A stretch of DNA of 64,000 bases from the NCBI RefSeq assembly GCF_040802235.1, contig NC_133167.1, positions 1,627,001 through 1,691,000 on the forward strand, given 5' to 3'. Position numbers and translations under genes: made by a program. Of this stretch, positions 47,671 to 58,599 are shown in pieces. The notes under the pieces are model-generated. The model was not told the DNA's origin and did not search any database. It saw only the letters and a program-made list of their open reading frames with translations. The stretch is from Manis javanica. Its lineage: Eukaryota; Chordata; Mammalia; Pholidota; Manidae. Position 1 is the first letter of the stretch, and every line of letters starts with the position of its first letter.

Positions 47671-49009
47671 TCCCTCCTGCTGGGCCCTGGAGCTGGGCTT
47701 TCCCAAATGCCGAGGGTCACTGAGCCTCCCCACCCACACAGGCCTCTCCTTTGAGTGCCGCCCACACCCTGCACAGGTGCCAGTTCACTCCAACCCCTAG
47801 GTTACAGGGAGAAGCAGCCCAGAGAGGGTGAGAGACTGGTCCCAGGTGGCTCAGCTTGCCATTGCAGCGCCGGGCGGTGCGCTCAGGCCTCAGCCCCCGT
47901 GCCACCTGTCCCGGCCGGAGCAGACCAAAAGGAGGAGGTGGCACTTGCAGCCGAGCGTGGGAGGTAGGCGGCATCATCACTGGACAAGCAGCAGATGTGG
48001 GTCACAAACTGGCCAAGTCCCGTGATGGGGAGCTGTGGGCTGGGAAGGCCGGGGCCATCCTGGCTGCGAGGGGCCCCTGTTTCAGCCCCCCAAGCCTGGC
48101 GGCTGGTGACTTGGTCTCCCCTGCTCCCACCTGGGGCTGGCGTCTCAGGTCCCCTGCTGCCCTCTGTGGCATTGGCCTGCCCCGTCTGTCCCCTCTCTGG
48201 CCACAGCACTTTAGCTCCCCTCTGGGGGTGACCCCCGTCCTGTGGCATTCACTTGAGTGGGGCTGCCCACCAGGATGTCCTGCCCACCCTGGCTCAGTGG
48301 CGGGCCTCACAGTCCTGCAGGTGTGGGCCCCGTGGCACGCGGGCCTGGCTGGACCAGGCTCTGGCAGGCACTCTGACTTCCCGCCCTGCCACTGGTCCTG
48401 ACCCCGTGGTGCCCTGGGGGATTCCTTTTGTCGCCTACGTCCACCAGGGCCTGGCTCCCCTGCTGCTTTCTGGAACCTGGGTCCCTTGCCTCCGTGGGCT
48501 CAGGCACCTGGTCTAGGGTCCCACTTGTAGAATTGTCACAGGCTGGACACTGAAGTTCTGCCTACGCCTCTGCAATGGCCTCTTCCGCCTCTGCTTGCCA
48601 GGCCTGCTGTCTTACAGATTCCCCCGTCTCTGCTTCTCTAAACCTCAGCTCCCATTCCCTGTCGGGCCGAGGGCCCTGGCCCAGCCTGGCTCTGCGACAG
48701 CCTGAACCACAGGCAGCCGGGGGGTGACCATGTCTGGGCCGGCAGGGCCCGCAAGGGCCAAAGAGGAGCCCCCAGGCTGGCAATGGTCTGAGTGGAAGGG
48801 AGTGGCCTCGGAGCACTCCTCAGGGCCACAAGCGCTGGTCTGTGCTGGCGTTCCTGTGGGGAGGGAGGCCATGTCCAGTTTGGCATGTCACCTGGCCTGC
48901 CCCAGAGCCCTCCCCAGCCTTTCTGCCCTGCCTAGACACCTGTGGGGGCTTCTTCACAGAAAGGAGGGCACAGTGTTCTGAAAAGCCCCACTGTTGATAA
49001 CAGAACTGG
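47671..49009 (+). other. GC-rich intron 1 block, no gene
   Basis: Unique GC-rich sequence with a possible MIR piece at 47.80-47.87 kb (AGCCCAGAGAGGGTGAG motif, minus orientation). Overlapping ORFs on both strands lack domains. Confidence 0.4.
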
Positions 49010-49300
49010 ATTCTGAACAAATTAAGTCAAAGATATTTATCTCTCATTAGCTTGGCAAATGCATTTAAAAGAAGAAAAAGCTCATAGGGTAATGGGGTGA
49101 CATAGGTGTACCCGTCTTAACAATTGTACAGTTAGATTTTGGGCATTTCAGTGCATGCACAAGGAGGTACAGGCGAAGCAAGAATGTTAGGATGCTGACA
49201 GTTGATCTGGATGCTACAAACTCATACCATTCTGTCTACTTAGTGTATGTGTGAAATCTGTATACTACAAAAGGCTTTTTTTAAAAGCAAGAGAAATTTA
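49010..49300 (+). mobile_element. Possible old L1 3'UTR remnant
   Basis: TGTGTGAAATCTGTATACTACAAAAGGC with a following T-run and A-rich part resembles the end of old L1 3'UTRs in the sense direction. Weak. Confidence 0.3.
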
Positions 49301-49477
49301 CACAAAAACCCTGTATCTTAAATTTAATTTGCCAATATCTAGAACACATTTTTTCTACTTAAAAAAATTTGTATGAACACAAATAGTTGCAAATGAATCG
49401 TGCTCTCTCACATGCCTATCCTGCTGCACTGGAGGGTACGGGAGAAAGGGACTGTTCTGAGTGCCCTGGGAAAAGTG

Positions 49478-49642
49478 TGACACACAGGGACATGCACAGG
49501 ACACAGGGATAAGGACAGGACACAGGGACACGGACAGGACACAGAGACACGGACAGGACACAGGGACACGGATAGGACACAGACACACGGACACAGACAG
49601 GACACAGGGACACGGACATATAGGGACACAGAGACACACAGG
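49478..49642. repeat. 19-bp minisatellite (GGACACAGGGACACGGACA unit)
   Basis: About eight imperfect copies in 165 bases, with an inner 6-8-base GGACAC/AGGGACAC periodicity. Minus-strand ORFs over it read as repeated Cys-Pro-Val-Ser motifs and are artefacts. Confidence 0.85.
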
Positions 49643-50479
49643 GCTAAGTGTGCAGAGAACTGGACATAAATGTTGGTGTCTTGTCTGTGCACGCCTTTCT
49701 TGTGTGCGAGTCAGCTGTTCCGAAACTAATTCTATTAGAATTGTAACTGGAATTGAACAAATAAGTAAATATATTGTGGGTGATTAGAACAAGGTTTCTC
49801 CCTGTTGGAGAAAAAATTTGAAAGTCAGAAACGGGAGAGACTAAAATCAAGCTGTGTGATGTTGGATCAGAATCCACGATATCAGTATAAACTCATGATT
49901 TTGAAAGTATAAACCCATGGACAGGTACAGCTATGTGAATATGTCTGTACATGTGCATACCGTCTGCAGGGGCGCCCACTACCGTGACGCCCCATAGTAA
50001 GGAGCACATGTTGCACTCTCGGGGCGTAGCGGGTCTCTGAAGAGAGGGACCAGGGCTCCTTAGAGATGTGCTCGGTTAAGGGCTGTGGCAGGACATTGTG
50101 TGGTGCCAGAAAGTGCGGATTGCTGAAGAAGTAAGTAAACACAAGATTGGGGGCTTGTCGGGAAATGTGGGCGCTGCCCTAAGGGAACTCCCAATGCCCC
50201 AGCTCAAGCAACAAAATGAGTAAGGATCGCACTGAATTAGAGCAGAACAAAACACATATTCACGAGTCCATACTGATAAAAATAAAAATCGATTACCTAG
50301 AAGGAGAGGTGACAGTGCGTCCTTGCAGCAGAATTCTAATTAATAAATGCAGAAGGAAGGAGAGAAGTTAAAGATCCCCATGGGGCCCCTAGCATGCCAG
50401 GAAGGGTGCAGACAGGGCCCCCCATGGGTCCAGGCGCCAGGAGGATGCCCAGGGCACACTGACAGTGTAGTGTAGTTTG
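49643..50479 (+). other. Intron 1 sequence, no gene
   Basis: Mostly unique. The block at 50.22-50.35 kb (CATACTGATAAAAATAAAAATCG, GCAGAATTCTAATTAATAAATG) resembles an old L1 3'UTR but is too diverged to be sure. Confidence 0.35.
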
Positions 50480-52690
50480 GGTCTTTTAAGGTACTCGCTT
50501 ATTTCATCAAAATTGTCAAATTCATTGGCATAAAGTTGTTAATGTTCCCTTAGTGCCTATTTAGTATTTGTCTGTTCTGTAGTTAATCCCTTCTCTCATT
50601 CCCCATGCTGTTGATTTGTATCTTCTTTTTTTCATGATCAGTTTAGCTAGAGGTTCATTAATTTTCGTCTCAAAGAATCATCTTAGTGACACTCATCTTT
50701 CTCTTTTCTGTTTCATTGATTTCTGCTTTTTGGTATGGTCTCTCGTCTGCCTGTTTTGGGTGTCACTTATTCTTTTTATAATTTCTTAAGGTGAAACCTG
50801 AGATCACTGACTTGACACCTCCTGTTGTGATCTAAGCATTTGGCGCCACAAGTGCCCCTCTAAGCGCTACAAATTCTGATATGCTGAGTTTTCATTTTCG
50901 TTTGTTTCAAAACATCTTCAAATTTCTGTTAATTTTAGTTTTCTGATATTTGGAGTTTTCCAGATAGCTCCCTGGTATTGATTTCTAATTTAATATCAGT
51001 TCACTCAGAGAACATACTTCGTATTTTTGACTTGCGTCCGTTAAAATTCATTGAGGCTCGTTTTATTGCCCGACCAGCGGCCTGACTTGGTAAATGTTGT
51101 GTGTATGTTTGAAAAGAACATGGAGAGTGTGTGTTCTGCCATTGTCGACAGCATGTTCTAGAAACGCCACTTTGGTCAAGTCGGGATACTGTCCCAGTCT
51201 TCTCTATTCTGATTTTTTCTCTGTTCTAACAATTACCAAGAGCAGAGGGTGAAGTTTCCAGCTGTAACTGTAGACTGGTTGGTCCCTTTCTCCATGCACT
51301 TTCACTAGTTTTTGCCTATGTATGAATTCTGTTATTAGGTGAGTAAATGTTTGGATTGTTATGTCCTCTTGATGACATCATTACTAAAAGGACTTCATCC
51401 CTGGTGATATTCTTTCTTTAAAATTTACCGTGCTTGATATTAGTGTAACCATTACAGCTTTCTTTTTGATAAGTACTTGCATGCTGTATCTTCTAACATC
51501 TCTTATTTTTAACCTCTTTGTGTCTTTGTACTTAAAATGGGTTCTTTGTGGGCAGCATGCAGTTGGGGAAGATTTCTTCTGTTTCAGTATAAAATGCACC
51601 ACCTTCTCTCCAAACCATTTTCAGTCCTACCTCGCGTGATTCTTCTTTACACTTGGGCAAAGTGGGGTCTTGCATTTTTATCCACCCTCTGCCCTTTAAT
51701 TGGGGGCGTGCAGACCATTTGATCTGGTCGTCGATACGGTTGGGCTTAAAGCTGCCGTCTTGCTGGTTTTCTTTGTTCTTGTTCACCCTTTTCTGCCTTT
51801 ATTTGGATTGACTACAGTCATGACTGTTATATCTCCTTTACCAGCTGTGACCACTGTTTTTCGAGAGGCTTCAGACTCACCGTTCGCAGCTTCAGCCCCC
51901 CGTCTGCCGCCGCGTGCGCCGCACCGTCCGCGCCCGGTGCGAGGCCGCCTGCACTTCCTCCTCCCCGCCGGTCTTTGTTTTTTGACATGTGTTTTCTTAG
52001 AACGTATGATATGCACTTCTCCATAATTCTTATTTTTGATTTAAACAGTTCTCTTTTAAAGAGATTCAGCATAAGAGAAGACTCTTTTCTACTTGCCTAT
52101 ATGGTTCCCATTTCCTGTGCTCTTCGAATTCCATCTGGTATTTTTCTTCTGCCTTAGGGGCTCCTTTAATAAATATCGCTATTAGTGTGGGTCTGATGGT
52201 GAGGATTATTTTCAGCTTTTGAATATCTGAAAACATCTCTGTTTCACCTGTTTTTGAAGGACATTTTCATGGGGTGCAGCACTGTAGGCTGGCAGTGCTT
52301 GGAAAGATGTTGCTCACTGTCTCCTGGCTTGTGTTTTTCCCACTGAGAAATCTGCTGTCCTTATTTTTGTCTTTCTGTGAAACTGTGATGTGATTTTTTT
52401 CTTCTCAACTTCTATCTTAAACTGAGCTTTAAGCAATTTGTTTAAGTTGCTCACGTGTAATCTCCTTTATGTGTTTTTTGAGCTTGGAGTTCATTGACCT
52501 AATTGGATCCATGGTATATAGTTTTCATCAACTTTGGGAAATTTTAAGGCCTTATTTCTTCAGATATTTTCTGTGTCCTGCCTGCGCTGCCGTCTGGAAC
52601 TCCTCGGAGCAGTCACTGGGACACATGGGGCCCTTGGGTCATGACGTTCATGAGAACCAAACTTTCACATATTTTGTCTGTTTTAACTGT
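50480..52690 (-). mobile_element. Old L1/HAL1-type element, antisense, ORF2 toward 5' end
   Basis: CATTGGCATAAAGTTGTTAATG, TGATCAGTTTAGCTAGAGGTTC, CAGAGAACATACTTCGTATT, GGTTGGGCTTAAAGCTGCC and CATCAACTTTGGGAAATTTTAAGGCC are the antisense of internal and 5' L1 parts in consistent order. Frames are broken. It contains a CpG-dense patch at 51.87-51.98 kb. Confidence 0.75.
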
Positions 52691-52799
52691 TTTGTGTGAG
52701 AAAGTAGATATGATCTTTGTTACCTGTTTTAGCTAGAAGCAGAATTCCAATTGTCCCCAGGGCACATTTTAATTGTCAGAACTGTATTAGAAGCTTTTG

Positions 52800-53045
52800 A
52801 TTTAAAATAAATAATGATAGTATCAATAGCTAAAATCTGGACGCTTGCTCTGGGCCAGCCTTGACGCTGTGCTCTGTCTTCAGCTGGTTCATCCTTATGG
52901 TGGCCCTGCATCTTCCACAGTGCCATTTCCCCATCTGCACCCCCACTCCTGAAAGTTAGGAAGTGGGTGGAGAGAGGTCAGGTAACTCGCTCAAGATCAC
53001 ATCCGTAGTAACATGGCCTGAGAATCCGGCCTGGAGCTCAGGGCC
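52800..53045 (-). mobile_element. MIR, antisense, near full length
   Basis: AATAATGATAGTATCAATAGC, CTGGGCCAGCCTTGACGCTG, GTTCATCCTTATGGTGGCC, GAGAGAGGTCAGGTAACTCGC and CAAGATCACATCCGTAGTAAC follow the reverse complement of MIR end to end. Confidence 0.8.
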
Positions 53046-53462
53046 TCTGCCCTTGGGCACCGTGCTGCAATGTCATCCACAGCCAGTGGGGTCTTTCCGG
53101 TGGGCCACTCACAGATCCAGGGCACAGAATCCACTGTGGGCTGCAGGCAGAGGGCCTGGGCTGAAGGACACAGCCAGGCCTCCCCTCCATCCCCTGTGAG
53201 TCACAGTCACCCTCTGAATCAGCCAGAACATGGGCTAGCTGCCCTGTGACTCCTGGGGCTGCCTTTCAAGTCCCGCACCTTTCCACCTACTGTGTGTCCC
53301 TCCACTGATGTTGGTGGCTTCCAGAAAGAGCTGGTCTATTAGAACATGGTCTGGATGTGATGTGAACCCACTTTCTGGGGTCATGGAGTGTGCATGCAGC
53401 ATTGGGTAGCTAATATGGGAGCAGTCAGGAGGGCCCGGTGCAGGGCACACTGGGTGCCACGG
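53046..53462 (+). other. Intron 1 sequence, no gene
   Basis: Unique GC-rich sequence; no exon recognised. Confidence 0.4.
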
Positions 53463-53910
53463 CTGGGCTGTGTCCCTGCCAAAAGGCAGTCTAGAGTCCT
53501 GACGTCCAGAGCCCCAGAGCGTGGCCTTGTTTGGAAGTAGGGGAGCTGCAGATGCATTAGTTCAGGTGAAGTACTGGAGTTGGTTGGGCCCCTAATCCGG
53601 AGCACTGGTGTCCTTCTAAGACGATGGCCATGCGGAGGCAGACACACAGGGAGGAGGTCATGCGGCAGTGAAGGCAGGGTGTGCCGCCATGCAGCTGCCA
53701 GCCCAGGGGTGCCAGAGATTGCCAGCAGCCGCCAGGAGCTGGGAGAACTCAGGGAGGACTCCCTCTTGGTTTCAGGACAGCCTGACTGACACCTTGGCTT
53801 CAGATTCTGAAACTTCCATGAATCCAGGACCGGGAATGATAAATTTCTGTTGTTCTAAGCCACCCAGCTCGTGGTATTTTGTCGCAGCAGCACAAGGACG
53901 TGAGTCTGCC
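53463..53910 (+). mobile_element. Ancient LTR-like dispersed repeat
   Basis: GTGTCCCTGCCAAAAGGCAG, GTGGCCTTGTTTGGAAGTAGG, GGGCCCCTAATCCGGAGC, GGTGTCCTTCTAAGACGATGG and the end AATTTCTGTTGTTCTAAGCCACCC with GGTATTTTGT are, in order, those of a very common mammalian dispersed repeat of LTR type (MaLR-like). The subfamily is not certain. It has no coding frame. Confidence 0.6.
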
Positions 53911-54298
53911 GGGATGATACTTTGTTTCACATGCATTCTGTCCTGAAGCGAAGCCTGCCAGGTGCTTGGGCGTGGGGTGGGGCGAGCTGGCAGTGCCGTG
54001 CGGACCCTGAGCTGGCTCGCATTGGTCTCCCTGGTGCGCACTGATGGTTTCCACTGCCGACTCAGGGTCGAGCAGAGCGACACACTGGGGACCCCAAGCC
54101 GCTGCCATGCCGTCCCCTGCCGCAGCTCTGCCGCTCGCCCATTTGGTCGCGCGGTTCCTCAGTGTACTGCCTGGCTTTGTCCGTCCTTATATGTCCCCGA
54201 TTCCACAAGTCAAGCTTCAGTTCTTCCACCTCAGCAGACAGACTTCACAGAGGAGATTTCACATGCTGGATTGCTTAGGGTTTTTGGTTATAAGCAGT

Positions 54299-54319
54299 AA
54301 AAAAAAAAAAAAAAAAAAA
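54299..54319 (+). repeat. (A)21 run
   Basis: Twenty-one consecutive A inside what looks like an old dispersed repeat that begins GGTTATAAGCAGT and resumes with CAACTTGAATAATTTAATC. It may be an expanded internal A-run rather than a retroposition tail. Confidence 0.9.
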
Positions 54320-55039
54320 CAACTTGAATAATTTAATCAACAACAGGAACTTGCCACACTATTAAGGGAAAAGATGGCAGGGAAGCCTCAGAAAGGCCTT
54401 GAGCCAGGGTAATTAGGAGCGTCCTCTCAGTTTTCTTCCCATATCCTGATGATAAAGGTCATACCCGCACATCACGGGAAGTGCTTACAGAGCCTCCCGT
54501 GATGCTGAACGTGTGGCGGTGGGAGCTCGGGTGCGCATCTCTGGGCTCCTCTGCTGAGTGGAGGCATCTGGTCTCGGGCAGAGGGTCTGAGGAGCGCAGC
54601 TGGCGTCCCGGGCCTCCATGGCTCTGGGGGCAGGGCCCCGTGACTGGCAGGCCCGTTAGAGCCCCTCGGGGTGGGGAGGGTGGCCTCTGTCACCGACGGG
54701 GCAGGAGGCAGCCTTCCCAAGGGGACACCAAGAGTTCTTCATGACCTTGGGGAGGCCCTGTGTGCAGTGTCGGCCAAGAGCAGGACGTGCAGCGCAGGGG
54801 TGGGGGGGTTGGAGGCGCAGGGGAGCAGCTGCAGGGGGGCCGCCCGTGTCGCTGCGTGTCTGCTCTGCCGTGGAGTCACTGTGCCTCTGGAATACCTTCC
54901 CGAAATGGGCACGGGGTACCTTTATGATCAGAACATGGAGATAAACTGAGAAAATGGTAATTTTGAGGATGGAAACCCAGAGAACTATTTAAGGTATAAT
55001 GTTAAGTGAGAAAAGCTGAATTTAGACTGTGGCTAAAGT
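54320..55039 (+). other. Intron 1 sequence, no gene
   Basis: CpG-moderate unique sequence at 54.46-54.90 kb, followed by a short AT-rich part (54.93-55.00 kb) that may be an L1 3'UTR scrap. Confidence 0.4.
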
Positions 55040-55415
55040 GAAGGTTCCTGTGGCCAGGATTCTCACCTGGCCCTGGTTGGCTAGTTCACTATACACATGT
55101 GGGCAGTATGTGGCTGTTGATTCTATATAAAGAGCTCCACCCAGTGCTCTGGGCAACATGGTGGCATGGCTGCAAGGCTGCAGGAGAGCAGAGGCTGGAG
55201 TGGTGGCAGCGCCGAGGACAGAGGCCCAGAGGCAGAGACTGGCCTGCTGCATTCAGACTTGCTCTGAGTGGACGGGATTCTAGTGATCGACCTGCCACTG
55301 TGGAGATAAAATTGGGTATAACCCTTTCACCCCAAGAACGTTCTACTGTCATTTCGTTGGTCACACTGAATCCATAGTGAACTTGCCTGGAGCTGAAACC
55401 CAGTGGCAAGACAAG
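55040..55415 (+). mobile_element. LTR-like segment (ERV-type) with TATA box upstream of exon 2
   Basis: A TATATAAA box at 55,124-55,131 is followed by AGAGCTCCACCCAGTGCTCTGG. The 3' part carries CCCCAAGAACGTTC, TCATTTCGTTGGTCACACTG and ATCCATAGTGAACTTGCC, a set I associate with an old endogenous-retrovirus LTR, in the sense direction of HDAC4. No internal viral genes are adjacent, so it would be a solitary LTR. Family and exact ends are not determined. Confidence 0.5.
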
Positions 55416-55750
55416 ACTTAAACTCTAGGATTGCAACTATGTAAAGTATGGAAATCTGTAGACATAGGCTGGAAGGGAGTGGCTCCAAATGAAAAATGTG
55501 GTAGGAGTGGGCTTAAAGAGATTTTTCTTTAAAATGTGTTCCCTTGACTATGCTGAGGTCAAGAAACGGCTATTCCGTCGATGTGTTTCACACATATTCC
55601 CACATATTTACTAACAAAGCCCAAGTGGTTTGTGTCAGTAGAAACGATTCCATATGAACAGTTTTGCCAGCCCGCGGTAGAAGGAAGGGTGGAAACGGAT
55701 CCCTTCTGCTTAGGCGGACGCTGCCGTCGGGTGAGAGCCTGTCCGTGCTG

Positions 55751-55780
55751 ACCAAAGCCTCTCTCTCTCTGGCCACGCAG
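55751..55780 (+). promoter_or_regulatory. Splice acceptor of HDAC4 intron 1
   Basis: A (CT)n pyrimidine run followed by GGCCACGCAG gives a good 3' splice site directly before exon 2. The boundary is inferred from consensus only. Confidence 0.75.
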
Positions 55781-55991
55781 GTCAGCCCCTGAGAGCCGGC
55801 GGCAGAGCCCTGCCCTCCGTCCTCCTGGATCACGCGGCCTGCAGCACGCTCGGAGCCCGCGTGGCCCCCGCCCAGCCCTCCCCGGTGCTGTGCTAGCGCG
55901 AGCTGGCGGGACTCTGGCGCCCCGTGGAGCTGTTGTTGATGTGGGAAGTCTGAGCCATTTTGAATTGCACTAAGGAGAGCCGCTGCTAGCA
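55781..55991 (+). other. HDAC4: HDAC4 exon 2, 5'UTR part
   Basis: The exon starts after a CT-rich tract and CAG acceptor (55,759-55,780). It is GC-rich with many CpGs in its first 140 bases, then becomes less so near the start codon. One upstream ATG (55,939) opens a 4-codon reading frame that stops at 55,953. The last 25 bases before the ATG, with the TAAGGAGAGCC motif, agree with the HDAC4 leader as I remember it. An antisense 221-codon ORF covers this exon but has no recognisable domain and is a shadow. Confidence 0.85.
55939..55953 (+). other. Short upstream ORF in HDAC4 exon 2
   Basis: ATG TGG GAA GTC TGA encodes a 4-residue peptide and ends 38 bases before the HDAC4 start codon. It is the only upstream ATG in exon 2. 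Short upstream ORFs can lower translation of the main frame; an effect here is inference. Confidence 0.5.
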
Positions 55992-56013
55992 ATGAGCTCC
56001 CAAAGCCATCCAG
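55992..56013 (+). CDS. HDAC4: HDAC4 first coding segment (start codon and 7 codons plus 1 base)
   Basis: ATG at 55,992 opens codons for Met-Ser-Ser-Gln-Ser-His-Pro followed by one G, then the intron begins with GTAAGG at 56,014. An in-frame TAA at 55,971-55,973 lies 21 bases upstream, so no longer in-frame N-terminus can start in this exon. The start context has G at -3 and A at +4, which is adequate but not optimal. Seven residues alone are short, but the exact HDAC4 N-terminus, the correct splice phase and a matching 5'UTR exon upstream make the call firm. The rest of the coding sequence (about 1,080 residues in human) lies outside the window. Confidence 0.92.
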
Positions 56014-56464
56014 GTAAGGCCGGCCCGCCGCTCGCTGTGTTGGCAGACGAATCTCCTTCACAGAAACGAAGTCGCCTGTGGCCTCAGCTCGTCCGCGGAT
56101 TTCAGACCTTTGTTTTCTCTGGATAATGGCCACTGTTGGTTTATGACAGCACCCAGTGCAAAGTAGAGCGAGCAGCCCTGACGAAGATCTCATAGAGATT
56201 TGGGGCCGGGTGTTTGACCTTGATGTGCATGCGGACTTGAGTGACATACACATTTCTCTGCTGCCAGTAAGAAAGAATTGTGCTTTAGGGAGGTAATGCT
56301 CAAAGGTCCATTTGTGATTTCGAGCCTTAATGTCTTACCCAGTTTCTTGTTCCTGGGAAGCTCGCAGGGCGGTGTTGCTGTCTGAGGAGCCAGAGGTCCT
56401 GGGAAGCGTTGCTGGCATCTGGGGAAGCGCTCCTGGTGTTTGCGCCTTCTCACCAGGTGCTGCC

Positions 56465-56600
56465 CCAAAGCATTTCGCACACGTTTAATTTTCATACTGC
56501 CCTGAAAATCTCAGGCCTGGAGTGAGGAAGTGACTCTCCTTAAGGGCACAGAGGTAGGAAGGGGCTGGACGGCACTGGAACCCACGTACATCTGGCTGTG
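56465..56600 (-). mobile_element. MIR, antisense
   Basis: GTTTAATTTTCATACTGCCC, GAGGAAGTGACTCTCC, AAGGGCACAGAGGTAGGAAGG and CACTGGAACCCACGTA follow the reverse complement of MIR. Confidence 0.7.
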
Positions 56601-57239
56601 TAGCTGCAGCAGGGTGTTGTGGGCACATCCATTTAGGACTTCTGTTTGTCCCCTTGCAGTCACAGCACGCACTGGATCACAGCCCACAGCCCACCCTCTC
56701 CCGTGTTGCCCAGCAGGCCTGGCCCCTCTCGGAACTAGCACGGGGAGGGGCCTTCAGGGACTCAGGCATCAGGCCTGTCCTGCCTCCACGTGAGAGGGAG
56801 GCGGTGGCCAGCCTGGCAGATGCTGGGCATCCTGAGGCACCCACATCTCTGTCAGTGTGGGTTGGGGTCCGGCTGGGCAGAGTGGAGGCAGCGGCTTAGG
56901 GTGTGGGTGTCTCCCTTGAGGACTGGCCCAGAACATTCACACGCCTTCCCTTGTCTGGGACCGCAGTGCCTTCCCTCAGCCAGGGTCGGAGCCGTGTGAT
57001 GCTCCGCAGAGCAGGCTTCCCGGTTATATTTAGATAAGAAGGCCTTATTGGTTTAAATTGTCACATATTGGCTGATAGAAGGTCTAAAATACAGTTAGAG
57101 TCTGGGTTGCACTGTGAGAGGTAGACTTGGATGCTGTCCTGCTCTGTTCTCCCACTTGGGGCTGCTGGGGGCCCTGGGGGGCTGGGGCATGCCTTTTCCT
57201 GTGTCTCGTATAGGACCATGTGTGTACATGGTTTAATAG

Positions 57240-57630
57240 AGTGTGATCATTCCATATGTGGGGTTCTGTGTTTTATTTTTTTCCATTTTAATGTAATAGC
57301 ACCTATTGATGTCATTACGTATATACAACTAACCTGCTTTTGATAGCTGTAGATGGATATTTATGTGGCTATAGAACTATTATAATAGCCCCAAATTGGC
57401 ACCGGACAATTATTATCCATATATTCTGTACATACACTTCCACAGGCATCTCTGTTGGACAGATTCCAAGGAGCATTTCTAGGCTGGTGGGCATGCACAG
57501 TTAGACCCTCAGGTTTGCTCTCAAATTGCTCAAAAACTGTCTCAACTTTGTTGCAGTTTATGATCCAGATTTCCTGTATTTGCCCCACATTGGGTGGATT
57601 CAGTCTGTCTCATTCTTGTTACAAAGCTGG
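57240..57630 (-). mobile_element. L1 3'UTR fragment, antisense
   Basis: GATAGCTGTAGATGGATATTTATG, ACTATTATAATAGCCCC, TTCCAAGGAGCATTTCTAGGC and CTCAAATTGCTCAAAAACTG match the antisense of an old L1 3'UTR in order. Confidence 0.55.
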
Positions 57631-58599
57631 GGGAAATTGCTAAATTGACATTACTATATAAATGGGGGTATACATTTCTGCATGACCTGGTATAGACATA
57701 ATCAAATCTTATACATGAAGAGGAAGAATATTCTTTCTTTGCTTCTCTTTATTTGGACAGGAGAAGTCTATGTGTACACATTGATAATGTATATAATTTT
57801 CTCATTCATATGTATTATATATTCATATGTAGGAGTGCATGTATGCATTCTCTATATGTTATCTGTACATATATAACTCAGTTGAGTTATTTGCATCAGT
57901 ATGGCTTTATGCTTTTTATGCTCAATTTCTAGGGAAATGTGAAATTTTGTATTAATGTATAGTGTGTAATATGCTTTTTACAGTATTGGCCAATTTTTGC
58001 TTTATAAGTTTCAGTGTGTTTTTCAGGGCTTAAAAATTGAGTGGTAGCTAGGTCTTTTAACAAAATATGGTGTATTTCTCTTCCATGTTTCTTTGCCCAA
58101 AACTTTCTTGTATCTCCTAGAAGCATTTCTGCATTTGGTATCTTTTGGCTGACAAACATTCCTCCTGCCACTTAACCTGAACCTGCTGGGATTCTCTGGG
58201 AGGCTTGCCTGGGAACAGCAGAGGGCTGGGCATTGCTTTTTCTCCAGTCTTTGCCTGTCGTGTGAGGAGTTTGCCCATTGATGTTCACTGCAGTTCCGCC
58301 CTGCCTGGTGGTGTGTGGCATTACCACCCATGGACCCCTGCCGTCTCATCCCTCTCAGTGGGGTGCAGCTTGGTGTGGGGCTGGCCCGGATGGGGCTGCC
58401 TTTTGTGGCCGTGTGCTCAGGGCCTGGAGCTCACTGAGCACGCCTGCCTCTCACTAGCATCCGGTCTCCTTCAGGGGCTCACCCTTCCTCCAGAGCAGCC
58501 CCTGTGAGCTGTGCAAGGGGCCCATAGGGCCGGCCCCCAGCAGCCACCCCACCAGCTGCCCATCCTGCCAGCACAGTCGTGGGCTGAGAGTTGGGCCCA

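Larger units (their letters stand above)
21713..55780 (+). other. HDAC4: HDAC4 intron 1
   Basis: A 34.07-kb intron from the GTAAGC donor to the CAG acceptor before exon 2. It contains no recognisable coding exon. Its repeats, CpG islands and candidate conserved islands are listed separately. Most L1 fragments in it are antisense to HDAC4; the 24.8-25.7 kb copy is in the sense direction. Confidence 0.8.

Noticed and set aside
49355..49692. Cys/Val/Pro-Ser repeat minus-strand ORFs
   Set aside because: Translation of the 19-bp minisatellite.
55588..56253. 221-codon minus-strand ORF opposite exon 2
   Set aside because: Shadow of the GC-rich exon 2; no domain, and it spans both splice sites of the sense exon.
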